Source: Thiocapsa rosea (GTDB lineage Bacteria; Pseudomonadota; Gammaproteobacteria; Chromatiales; Chromatiaceae). Taken from it: a DNA stretch of 64,000 nt. The position numbers were made by a program, and so were the translations under genes. The notes under the pieces were generated by a model. The model was not told the origin of the DNA. It searched no databases and was given only the letters and a program-made list of their open reading frames with translations. This document shows positions 17,119 through 25,711 of this stretch, piece by piece; positions within the stretch are counted from its first letter, which is position 1; the number at the start of each line of letters is the position of its first letter. The stretch spans positions 1,720,501 through 1,784,500 of the forward strand of contig NZ_RBXL01000001.1 in the NCBI RefSeq assembly GCF_003634315.1, given 5' to 3'.

Positions 17119-18398
17119 GGATGTTTGCCGACCCGCAAGAACTGCTCCGCCACATTGCCTTAGGGGAAGATTCGACGCTCGAGCTCAAGGAGGTCCGCGT
17201 GGAGTCCGGCCGAGTCGTTGCCCCCCATCGCAATGGATTGGCTGATGAGCTTGCCGCCTTCGCCAATGCGCAGGGGGGCATCTGTGTTCTGGGCGTGGAG
17301 GATGGCTCGCGCAGAATCCTCGGCATCGCGACGGAGGATCTCGATCGCGTCGAGCAGCACATCCAAGCCGCTTGTCATGATTTGGTCGAGCCCCCGCTTG
17401 CGCCTCACATCGAACGTATGTGGATACCCGATGACCAGGGTGGCGGGCAGGCGGTGATCAAGATCGAGGTGCCACGCAGCCTGTTTGTCCACCGCAGCCC
17501 TAGCGGTTATCTGCTGCGTTCGGGCAGCACGCGCAGGCAATTGACGCCGGAGCAATTGGCTCGGTTGTTTCAGCATCGCAGCCAGACCGGATTGATCCGT
17601 TTCGACGAGGAGATCGTCCCGGGTGCCGAGTTGAATGCGCTCGGCGCGCCACTGTGGCGTCGCTTCAGGCCCGCGCGCTCGAGGGATACGCAACCGGTGT
17701 TGCTCGGCAAGCTCGGTATGGCCCGTCAGGATGAATCGGGACTCTGGCGGCCCACGGTGAGCGGGATCTTGATGGCCTGCGCCGATCCATGCCGATTTTT
17801 GTCCAGCGCTTACATCCAGGCGGTTGCCTATCGCGGGACCACGGTGGTTCCGTTCGACGACAACGACATGTATCAGCTCGACGCGCGGGACCTCACCGGC
17901 CCACTGGATGCACAGGTCATCGAAGCCTGCCGCTTCGTTTACAGGAATATGAAGGTCGGTGCGGTGAAACGGACCGGTCGCAAGGATTTGCCGCAATTCG
18001 ACATGACCGCGGTGTTCGAGGCATTCGTGAATGCCGTTGTGCACCGCGATTATTCCTTGCATGGATCGAAGGTTCGCCTGCGCCTGTTCGCCGATCGATT
18101 GGAGCTGTATTCGCCGGGCGGGCTGCCCAATACCCTTGACCCGGAGAGCCTGCCTTACCGTCAGGTCGCGCGCAACGAAACCTTGGCCAGTTTGCTCGCG
18201 CGTTGCCCGATACCAACGGATGCCGGCTGGATCGAAACGAATCGCACGACGTTCATGGACCGGCGTGGCGAGGGTGTGCCGGTGATTCTGGCACGTAGCG
18301 AGAAGCTGTCGGGCCGTATACCCGAGTATCGCCTCATCAACGACAGCGAGCTGCTGCTGACCATTTACGCCGCCAATCGCGGAGGCGAAACCCAATGA
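17115..18398 (+). CDS. AlbA_2 (Schlafen-like) / HATPase_c_4 ATP-binding protein of the defence operon
   Basis: 427 residues. Residues about 15-140 form an AlbA_2 domain (DSTLELKEV, LADELAAFANAQGGICVLGVED, YLLRSGSTRRQLTPEQLARLF). About 295-385 form the HATPase_c_4 region (VFEAFVNAVVHRDYSLHGSKV, LFADRLELYSPGGLPN). This is the COG2865 architecture, usually annotated as a transcriptional regulator with HTH domain. The C-terminus here is short and I see no clear winged helix. ATGA overlaps on both sides show it is an integral operon member rather than an inserted neighbour. Its role could be regulation, or RNA/DNA binding and cleavage as in Schlafen proteins; the sequence does not decide. Confidence 0.85.
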   Translation: MRMFADPQELLRHIALGEDSTLELKEVRVESGRVVAPHRNGLADELAAFANAQGGICVLGVEDGSRRILGIATEDLDRVEQHIQAACHDLVEPPLAPHIERMWIPDDQGGGQAVIKIEVPRSLFVHRSPSGYLLRSGSTRRQLTPEQLARLFQHRSQTGLIRFDEEIVPGAELNALGAPLWRRFRPARSRDTQPVLLGKLGMARQDESGLWRPTVSGILMACADPCRFLSSAYIQAVAYRGTTVVPFDDNDMYQLDARDLTGPLDAQVIEACRFVYRNMKVGAVKRTGRKDLPQFDMTAVFEAFVNAVVHRDYSLHGSKVRLRLFADRLELYSPGGLPNTLDPESLPYRQVARNETLASLLARCPIPTDAGWIETNRTTFMDRRGEGVPVILARSEKLSGRIPEYRLINDSELLLTIYAANRGGETQ

Positions 18399-21300
18399 AG
18401 CGAGGCAACACCAAGCCCTGGCACCAGGTCGTGCAGTTGCGCGACGACATCACCAACCAGGAACTATCGCAGAAGCAGTTTGCCGCCGACCTGTACGACG
18501 TGGTAACGGGCCGCAACCCGGGCGTGTACCACGACGCCGAGGAGTTTTTCGCGCTCACGTACCCCACGGTCAAGCTGCGCGATCTCGCGCGGGACGTCAC
18601 GCACCGCTTGGCGGGCAAGTCCGAGAAGGCGGTGCGTCAGCTGCACATGACCTTCGGCGGCGGCAAGACGCATTCCCTCATCACGCTGGTGCATCTGGTT
18701 CGTGATCCCGCGACCCTGCCCGATATCCCGGCTGTGCAGCAGTTCAAGGCGCACTGCGCGCTTGAAGGGGGCTTGCCCAAGGCACGTGTGGCTTCGGTGG
18801 TGTTCGACCGGCTGGACGCGGAAAAGGGCATGGAAGTCACCGCGCCCGACGGCAGCGCGGCGACGGTCAAGATGCCCTGGAGCGCGATTGCGTGGCAGCT
18901 CGCCGGCCCGGCCGGCATGAAGCTGCTGAAGGACGACGGCACAGAGCGCGCCACACCCCCTGCGACCGGCGTGATGGAGGACCTGCTCAAGCTCGCACGG
19001 GATGACGGAGCGGGTGTGCTGATCCTGTTCGATGAGGTGCTGTGGTTTGTGCGCGTGATGGCGGACGTCGACCCCGCGTGGATCGGTCGCATGCGTGAGT
19101 TCATGCACAGCCTGACCCAGGCGGTGGCCAAGGTGCCGCAGTGCTGCCTGGTGGCCTCGCTGCTGGCGTCCGACCCCGGCAAGATGGACGAACTCGGCAA
19201 GCAGATCAGCAAGGAGCTGTATGACGAGTTCAAGCGGGTGGCCGACGAGGGCATCCAGCCGGTCGAGAGCCAGGACGTGCCGGAGATCCTGCGGCGGCGC
19301 CTGCTCAAGCTGGAAAGCTACACCGACCGGTCCGAGTGGCCCAGCCAGGTGTTCGGCGCGCTCAACGGGGTGCAGGGGATCGACGACTACACGGCGAAGA
19401 ACCGCGCAGCCGAGGAAAAGCGCTACACCGACGCCTACCCCTTCCATCCTGCGTTGATCGAGACCCTGTATCAAAAATGGACGCAGCTCGAAGGGTTCCA
19501 GCAGACGCGCGGCATCCTCAAGACCTTGGCCTCGGCGCTGCGCGACGCGGTCAAGTGGGACCGGCAGCCGCTCATCGGCGCGCAGATCTTCCTGGTTGAA
19601 CCGCAGGCCGATGGGCTGAGTGTCGCGGCACGCGAGCTGGCGAACGTCGCGCAGCTGGAGCAGTACGAAGGCCGCCGCCAGAACTGGACGGCCATCCTGG
19701 AGGCTGAGCTGGGTCACGCACGCAAGGCCCAGGACCGTTTGTACGGCGTCCAGCAGCGAGAAGTCGAGCAAGCGGTGATGGCGACCTTCCTGCACTCGCA
19801 GCCCATCGGTCAGCGTGCCACCACGCGTGATCTCAAGGTGCTGATTGGCGTTGGAGCGCCTGACCGGATCGAGTTGGACAAGGGCTTGTCACGCTGGTCC
19901 GACGGCTCCTGGTATCTCGACGATACGTTCACCGGCGACCGCGAGGGTGGCTTGCCGAAGGTGTGGCGTCTTGGGTCCAAGCCGAACCTGAAGCAGATGC
20001 ACCACGATGCCCGCCAGAACGTCAGCGCCACCCTGGTTGATGAGGTTCTCGAGAAGGAGATTCGCGGTGCGGGCAAGCTGACCGAGAGTGCGCGCGGCGC
20101 CGGTGCCAAGGTACACGTGCTTCCGGCGCGCCCTGCCGACATCGAGGACGACGGCGAGTTTCACTACGCCGTGTTGGGCCCGAAGGCGGCGAGCAACGGA
20201 AAGCCCAGTGCCGAGGCCAAGCGCTTCATCGATGAGACGACCGGTCCCGAGAAGCCGCGTGCGCAGAATCGCAATGCGGTCGTGCTCGCGGTGCCGTCCA
20301 AGGATGGCATCGACGTGGCCCGCGAGAAGGTCCGCGACCTGCTCGGCTGGGAGAAGGTCCGCGAAATGCTAAAGGAGCGCAGCGACATCGACACGGCTGC
20401 GACGACTCGCCTGGAGGGCAATGTTCGCGCCGCGCGCGGCGAGATGGTGTCGCAGATCGTCATGGCCTACAGCATCGCCGTGACGGTCAACGACAGCAAC
20501 GAGGTGGCCGCGTACCGCATCAATGTCGACAACGATCCCTTGTTCCCCAAGATGGTGGCGGACAAGCGCCTGCGGATCGAGAGCACTGCAGTGAACGCCG
20601 AGGCACTGCTGCCCGGCGGGCCTTTCGACCTGTGGAGTGCCGGCGACAAGGCGCGTTTCGTCAAGGACCTTGTCGGCGCCTTCGCGGCCACGGCCAGGCT
20701 GCCGAAGATGCTGAATCGAGAGGCCATTCTGGAGACGCTGCTCCAGGGGTGCGAGGCGGGTGAGTTCGTGCTGCGGATCACGCGAGCCGACAAGTCGACT
20801 CGGACCTTCTGGAAGTGCCGCCCTGATGACAACGCGATCCAGGACTCGAGTCTGGAAGTCGTCCTCTCGGATGCCGCAGTGCTCTCTGAATTGGATCCGC
20901 AGCTCCTGGCACCGGGCAATCTGCCCGGGCTTTGGGGCAAGGAGCCGGTGAGCCTTGCCGATCTGTCGGCGTACTTTTCCGGCAAGTACTTCGTTGACGT
21001 GGACAAGGGCGGCTACACCGAGAATCTGCTGATCCCGGCCGCAACTCTGCAGGCGATCACCGATTCGGTCACAAGCGCCGTCAAGGCCGGCCGGGTTTGG
21101 CTGGTCAACGGGACGGTCAGTGTGCTGGCGGAGGATGTCCCGACCGGCTTCGTCAACGACACGGCGCAACTCTTGTCGCCGCCCCTTCCGCTGGCCAGCG
21201 TCGACGTCCTGTCGGCGCAGTTGCCCGCGGCATGGCAGGGTGAAGCAACCAACGCGCACCATATCCATGTTGCGCTGTCGTCGAAGGTAGGCAAGGTGTT

Positions 21301-21676
21301 GCCCTGGACGCGGGTCGTCGGCGCACTGACCGAGGCATTCAGGCTGGGGTTGATCGAGCGTGCCGTCGACTCCGGCGCATGGCCATGCGATCTCGGCGGT
21401 GCCGCGGCGGTCAAGATCGTGGCGGGCAAAGGCGAGGCCAAGGAGCCGACTTCGCCTGATCGGTATGGATCGAAGGCGGCCACCGCCGATCTCCAGACCC
21501 ATGAGGTGCAGGATTTCGCCGACAACATCGACGCCCTGCGTGAGGCGACGGCCGGTCATGTGCTGCGAATTCGAGTGACGGTTGAGATCGGCGACGGCGG
21601 CCAAATCGAGCAAGCGGTCTTGGATAAGGCAAACGCGATCCTTGCGCAGGTCAAGGCGGGTTGGAAGACCGAATAG
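18395..21676 (+). CDS. DUF499 (COG1483-type) P-loop ATPase of the defence operon
   Basis: 1093 residues. Walker A is FGGGKTHSLI (about residues 86-95), and Walker B is LILFDEVLWFV (about 208-218). The N-terminal block ELSQKQFAADLYDVVTGRNPGVYHDAEEFF and the TYPTVKLRDLARDV stretch are typical of DUF499 proteins, large AAA-like ATPases found beside DUF1156 methylases in defence islands. It is the last gene of the four-gene operon, coupled by ATGA to the AlbA_2 gene. In such systems the ATPase is assumed to power a DNA- or complex-remodelling step, but the mechanism is not established. After its stop, 250 bp with no recognisable content lead to gmk. Confidence 0.9.
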   Translation: MKRGNTKPWHQVVQLRDDITNQELSQKQFAADLYDVVTGRNPGVYHDAEEFFALTYPTVKLRDLARDVTHRLAGKSEKAVRQLHMTFGGGKTHSLITLVHLVRDPATLPDIPAVQQFKAHCALEGGLPKARVASVVFDRLDAEKGMEVTAPDGSAATVKMPWSAIAWQLAGPAGMKLLKDDGTERATPPATGVMEDLLKLARDDGAGVLILFDEVLWFVRVMADVDPAWIGRMREFMHSLTQAVAKVPQCCLVASLLASDPGKMDELGKQISKELYDEFKRVADEGIQPVESQDVPEILRRRLLKLESYTDRSEWPSQVFGALNGVQGIDDYTAKNRAAEEKRYTDAYPFHPALIETLYQKWTQLEGFQQTRGILKTLASALRDAVKWDRQPLIGAQIFLVEPQADGLSVAARELANVAQLEQYEGRRQNWTAILEAELGHARKAQDRLYGVQQREVEQAVMATFLHSQPIGQRATTRDLKVLIGVGAPDRIELDKGLSRWSDGSWYLDDTFTGDREGGLPKVWRLGSKPNLKQMHHDARQNVSATLVDEVLEKEIRGAGKLTESARGAGAKVHVLPARPADIEDDGEFHYAVLGPKAASNGKPSAEAKRFIDETTGPEKPRAQNRNAVVLAVPSKDGIDVAREKVRDLLGWEKVREMLKERSDIDTAATTRLEGNVRAARGEMVSQIVMAYSIAVTVNDSNEVAAYRINVDNDPLFPKMVADKRLRIESTAVNAEALLPGGPFDLWSAGDKARFVKDLVGAFAATARLPKMLNREAILETLLQGCEAGEFVLRITRADKSTRTFWKCRPDDNAIQDSSLEVVLSDAAVLSELDPQLLAPGNLPGLWGKEPVSLADLSAYFSGKYFVDVDKGGYTENLLIPAATLQAITDSVTSAVKAGRVWLVNGTVSVLAEDVPTGFVNDTAQLLSPPLPLASVDVLSAQLPAAWQGEATNAHHIHVALSSKVGKVLPWTRVVGALTEAFRLGLIERAVDSGAWPCDLGGAAAVKIVAGKGEAKEPTSPDRYGSKAATADLQTHEVQDFADNIDALREATAGHVLRIRVTVEIGDGGQIEQAVLDKANAILAQVKAGWKTE

Positions 21677-21930
21677 CAGACACGCAGGAAGGGATGGATA
21701 TGCGTTTGACCCGATCTTACGGGTGATCGAGCCGGATCTGCGTGCGCGCCCGGCGCGCACGCGATATTCTCATGAGGTCTTTCCGGGTCGCCGGGGTTGC
21801 GTTCAGGCCGGCCTGTCGTGCCTCGTCTCGACATTCGAAGTCATTCCGGGTGCCCAGGCAGTCCCGCATCCGTGCGGCCGCGGCAGACATCGGTCGAAAA
21901 ACCACTCTCTATAAGCAGTCGAGCGCATCC

Positions 21931-22542
21931 ATGAGCGAAGGCATCCTCTTTATCGTCTCGGCCCCTTCCGGCGCCGGGAAGACCTCATTGGTGAAGGCGC
22001 TCTTGGCGCGTGATCCGGGCCTTTCGCTGTCGGTCTCCTGTACGACGCGTGCGCCCCGCGCCGGTGAGCAGGACGGTGTCCACTATCACTTCATCGATCA
22101 GGCGCGGTTTCGGGAGTCGGTGGCCGCGGGTGCGTTTTTGGAGCATGCCGAGGTCTTCGGCAATCTCTACGGGACGCGCGAGGCCGATGTCCGCGAGGCA
22201 CTGGCTGCCGGGCGGGATTTGATCCTGGAGATCGACTGGCAGGGCGCGCGGCAGGTGCGCGAGCGATTTCGCTCGGCGGTCGGGATCTTCGTCCTGCCGC
22301 CTTCGATCGCGGAGCTGGAGCGTCGTCTGTGCGGGCGGGGAACCGACAGCGATGCGGTGATCGCGGGTCGGATGGCCCAGGCGCGCGACGAGATGGCGCA
22401 TGTCGAGGAGTATGCCTATCTGGTCGTGAACGACCTGTTCAACACGGCCCTGGATGCGCTGGCTGCCATCGTCCTCGCCGAGCGTCAGCGTTTCGAGCGG
22501 CAGCGGCCGCGGCTGGGGTTCCTGCTCGATGCCATGACCTGA
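21931..22542 (+). CDS. gmk: Guanylate kinase
   Basis: A 203-residue protein beginning MSEGILFIVSAPSGAGKTSLVKALL, with the P-loop APSGAGKT. The GMP-binding region VSCTTRAPRAGEQDGVHYHF, the DLILEIDWQGARQV block and the lid RGTDSDAVIAGRM are all standard. It phosphorylates GMP to GDP and feeds both nucleotide pools and, with SpoT two genes on, (p)ppGpp metabolism. The ATG at 21931 was chosen by family alignment; the frame is open well upstream. It starts the conserved gmk-rpoZ-spoT run and marks the right edge of the accessory insertion. Confidence 0.97.
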   Translation: MSEGILFIVSAPSGAGKTSLVKALLARDPGLSLSVSCTTRAPRAGEQDGVHYHFIDQARFRESVAAGAFLEHAEVFGNLYGTREADVREALAAGRDLILEIDWQGARQVRERFRSAVGIFVLPPSIAELERRLCGRGTDSDAVIAGRMAQARDEMAHVEEYAYLVVNDLFNTALDALAAIVLAERQRFERQRPRLGFLLDAMT

Positions 22543-22766
22543 TGCGTGCGCAGGGCGTGCAATGCGGTGAAGAATCCGCGTGTGCTCGGTATATGTTAGG
22601 CTCTTAGCACAAGGCTGCCGCGTGGGCGGTCGGCTCGGAGGGGCATGAACGGCGCGCCCGTCCGCCTGTCGAAGAACGACGAGTCCTCGCACCCGCGTCC
22701 GTCGCATTCCCGGTTCTTTACGCCGGCGCCCCCGAATTTTCGAGACCCCGATGGAGATGATTTCGC

Positions 22767-23069
22767 ATGGCCAGAATTACCGTTGAGGACTGCCTCAATC
22801 ACGTCGACAACCGCTTCGACCTGGTGCTGCTCGCAACCAAGCGTGCCCGCCAGTTGGCGAACGGCGTCGAGCCGATCCTGCCGTGGGCCAACGACAAGCC
22901 CACCGTGATGGCGCTGCGCGAGATTGCCGCGGGCCATATTTCGACCGCGATGGTGCAGGCCGCGCAGCGCGAGATCGACGAGACCACGGCCGCCTTGGAG
23001 CAGGCACTCGCCGAGGAGTTGGCCTCCGAACTCGGCGAGGCGGAGCCCAAGGGCGATCCGCGCGAGTAG
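22767..23069 (+). CDS. rpoZ: RNA polymerase omega subunit
   Basis: A 100-residue protein starting [20 protein letters not shown], the signature of bacterial omega. The conserved [10 protein letters not shown] and [11 protein letters not shown] blocks are present, followed by an acidic tail. Omega helps assemble RNA polymerase around beta-prime and forms part of one ppGpp site, in keeping with its position directly before spoT. The 224-bp gap from gmk includes GGTATATGTT-like sequence that could hold a promoter. Confidence 0.97.
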   Translation: MARITVEDCLNHVDNRFDLVLLATKRARQLANGVEPILPWANDKPTVMALREIAAGHISTAMVQAAQREIDETTAALEQALAEELASELGEAEPKGDPRE

Positions 23070-23156
23070 AACCTCGATGCGCACGGACGAGACGCGGCGA
23101 GACACCGGAGAGCGCGGTCGTTCTGCGGTCGGCGGCCGGGTGCTGTGCGCTTCGTC

Positions 23157-25400
23157 ATGAGCCCGTTCGATGCCGGATCCATGCAAACCGCCCTCCTCCC
23201 CGTCGTTGCCCCGGCCACCGAGCACCCGATTCAGTCCGCCGTGGAGGCATCCGACCGCGCGCCCGTGGCCCGTTATTTGATCAGCGACCTCTGCACCTAT
23301 CTCGAGACCTATCTCCCGCCCGAGCAGGTCAGCGAGTTCTATCGCGCCTATCTGTTCGGGGCCGAGGCGCACGAGGGTCAAAGCCGCAAATCGGGTGAGC
23401 CCTACATCTACCATCCGGTCGCGGTCGCGCGCATCCTGGCCGAGATGCACATGGACTATAAGTGCCTGATCGCGGCCCTGCTGCACGACGTGATCGAGGA
23501 TACTCCGGTCGAGAAGGAGCAGGTCGCGGAGGTCTTCGACGAGGAGATCGCCGATCTCGTCGACGGGGTGAGCAAGCTCTCGCAGATCGAGTTCGAGTCG
23601 CGTGCCGAGGCCCAGGCGGCGAGCCTGCAGAAGATGCTGCTCGCCATGACGCGCGACATCCGCGTCATCCTGATCAAGCTCGCCGATCGTCTGCACAACA
23701 TGCGTACGCTCGGGTCCATGCACCCGGATGCCTGCCGACGGATCTCGCGCGAGACGCTCGACATCTTCGCCCCCATCGCCAACCGTCTCGGGATCAACCG
23801 CGTCCGGGTCGAGCTCGAAGAGCTGGGTTTCCTGCACCATTGGCCTTGGCGACGTCACGTCATTCAACGCGCCTTGCAGAAGACCTGCGGTGCGCGCGTC
23901 GAGATGGTCGGCACCGTGGAGACGGCCCTCAAACAGGCCCTGCATCAGGAGGAGATCCACGGTGAGGTCGATGGCCGGCGCAAACACCTCTACGGCATCT
24001 ATCGCAAGATGCGCGAGAAGCGCCGAGCCTTCTCGGAGGTGGTGGACGTCTTCGCCTTCCGGGTGACGGTGGATCGGGTCGACACCTGTTATCGCGTGCT
24101 CGGGCTGGTCCACAATCTCTACAAACCCGTGCCGGGGCGCTTCAAGGACTACATCGCCATCCCCAAGGCGAACGGCTATCAATCGCTTCACACGGTGCTC
24201 ATCGGCCCTCAGGGCATCCACATCGAGATCCAGATCCGCACCGAGGACATGCAGCGCATGGCCGAGTCCGGGATCGCCGCGCACTGGCTCTACAAGAGCG
24301 GCGAGCAATCCACGGCCAAGGCCACGACACTGGCCTCGGAGTGGTTGCAAAATCTCCTCGTGATGCAGCGTGCGGCCGGCAATTCGGTGGAGTTCCTCGA
24401 CCACGTGAAGATCGACCTCTTCCCCGACGAGGTCTATGTCTTCACGCCCAAGGGGCGGATCCTGACGCTCAAGCGGGGTGCAACGGTCATCGACTTCGCC
24501 TACGCAATCCATTCGGATGTCGGCAACACCTGTGTCGCTGCGCGGATCGACCGGCGCATGGTCTCGCTGAGCACGCATCTGCGCAGCGGCCAGACGGTGG
24601 AGATCATCAACGCACCCGGCGCCAAGCCGAATGCGGCCTGGCTGAATTTCGTCGTGACCGGCAAGGCCCGCGCGAGCATCCGGGGCTACCTGAAGAACCT
24701 CAAACAGCGCGAGGCCCAGGTGCTGGGACGGCGCTTGCTCAGTGCGGAACTCGGCACATTCGGGGTGGATCTGGACAGCCTCGACCCGGTCCGTGTCGCG
24801 GCCTACCTGGAAGAGGCCAATCAGCGCACCCTCGACGACCTGCTCGGTGATATCGGACTCGGGAATCGTCTGGCCGCATTCGTGGCGCGTCGCTTGGCCG
24901 GGGGCGATGACGACGAGGCGACCCAAGCGATGCAGGCCGACAAGAATCTGCATCCCCACCGTCTGGCGATTCGCGGTACCGAGGGGATGGTGGTGAGCTT
25001 CGCGCGCTGCTGTCGGCCGATCCCGGGCGACACCATCGCCGCGCTCTTCAGCCCGGGCCGCGGAATCGTGGTCCATCGCAGTGAATGCCGCAACCTCGGC
25101 AGCCTTGAGACCAAGCGCGACAAACGTCTGGATGTCGAATGGGCCAACGAGCCGGACGGCGAGTTCCCGACCGAGATCCGGGTGGAGATCGGCAATCGAC
25201 GCGGCGCGCTTGCGATCGTCGCCGGCGCCATCGCCGAGCTGGGCTCGAACATCGAGAACGTCCACTCGCGCGAGAAGGACGGCATGACCACCGCGTTGGA
25301 GTTCCTGATCCTCGTGAAGGGCCGTGTGCATCTCGCACGCATCATGCGCCGCCTGAGACAGATCCCGCTCGTCCTGCGCATCACCCGCGTCCCGCGCTGA
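23157..25400 (+). CDS. spoT: Bifunctional (p)ppGpp synthetase/hydrolase
   Basis: About 747 residues in the RelA/SpoT order. The HD hydrolase domain (residues about 60-210) carries the intact metal motif LLHDVIEDT and KLADRLHNMRTL. The synthetase domain (about 250-390) has RRKHLYGIYRKM, FAFRVTVDRVDTCYRVLG and RFKDYIAIPKANGYQSLHT. A TGS domain (VYVFTPKGRILTLKRGATV) and a C-terminal ACT domain (VEIGNRRGALAIVAGAIAELG) follow. Both catalytic halves look intact, so it should make and degrade alarmone. The ATG at 23157 was chosen over a GTG at 23145; an ATG at 23181 is also possible. The position after rpoZ is the classical spoT locus. Confidence 0.95.
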   Translation: MSPFDAGSMQTALLPVVAPATEHPIQSAVEASDRAPVARYLISDLCTYLETYLPPEQVSEFYRAYLFGAEAHEGQSRKSGEPYIYHPVAVARILAEMHMDYKCLIAALLHDVIEDTPVEKEQVAEVFDEEIADLVDGVSKLSQIEFESRAEAQAASLQKMLLAMTRDIRVILIKLADRLHNMRTLGSMHPDACRRISRETLDIFAPIANRLGINRVRVELEELGFLHHWPWRRHVIQRALQKTCGARVEMVGTVETALKQALHQEEIHGEVDGRRKHLYGIYRKMREKRRAFSEVVDVFAFRVTVDRVDTCYRVLGLVHNLYKPVPGRFKDYIAIPKANGYQSLHTVLIGPQGIHIEIQIRTEDMQRMAESGIAAHWLYKSGEQSTAKATTLASEWLQNLLVMQRAAGNSVEFLDHVKIDLFPDEVYVFTPKGRILTLKRGATVIDFAYAIHSDVGNTCVAARIDRRMVSLSTHLRSGQTVEIINAPGAKPNAAWLNFVVTGKARASIRGYLKNLKQREAQVLGRRLLSAELGTFGVDLDSLDPVRVAAYLEEANQRTLDDLLGDIGLGNRLAAFVARRLAGGDDDEATQAMQADKNLHPHRLAIRGTEGMVVSFARCCRPIPGDTIAALFSPGRGIVVHRSECRNLGSLETKRDKRLDVEWANEPDGEFPTEIRVEIGNRRGALAIVAGAIAELGSNIENVHSREKDGMTTALEFLILVKGRVHLARIMRRLRQIPLVLRITRVPR

Positions 25401-25426
25401 CCCTCGCAGATCTTCCCGTAGGATGG

Positions 25427-25560
25427 TTAGAGCACAGCGAAACCCATCCTCCCCGCTCCAACGCCGAAGTCCCCACTCCCGGCCAGGTAGAGCACAGCGA
25501 AACCCATCCTCCCCGCTCCAACGCCGAAGTCCCCACTCCCGGCCGGGTAGAGCAAAGCGA
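25427..25560. repeat. 60-bp tandem repeat, two units plus a partial
   Basis: Positions 25441-25500 and 25501-25560 are identical except for two bases (at 25485 and 25555), and 25427-25440 is the end of a preceding unit. The period is exactly 60 bp and each unit contains GTAGAGCACAGCGA. It occupies the 311-bp gap after spoT; nothing else is recognisable there. Confidence 0.9.
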
Positions 25561-25711
25561 ACCCCCACAGCGCCGAGCCGGATATCGGGTGACGGGTTGC
25601 ATCCGAAAGCCGTCGGCGCCACCTCCCTCACCAGTAACGCGGTTGGAAAGCGTCCGACCTGCGATCACTCCACGGTGCGCCCGCGAGCGCGCTTCAGACA
25701 AGGGCCGACTC

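Noticed and set aside
10136-21676. Classification as DISARM or BREX
   Set aside because: The helicase plus methylase resemble class 1 DISARM, but drmA, drmB and drmC are not seen; there is no PglZ or BrxC/BrxL for BREX. DUF1156-DUF499 content fits the helicase-methylase-ATPase group instead.
25427-25560. CRISPR array
   Set aside because: The 60-bp units are directly adjacent and nearly identical with no variable spacers, and no cas genes are present.
22596-25631. A 1011-codon open frame antisense to spoT
   Set aside because: Composition-driven shadow of a high-GC gene; spoT on the other strand has full motif support and no family is readable in the antisense product.
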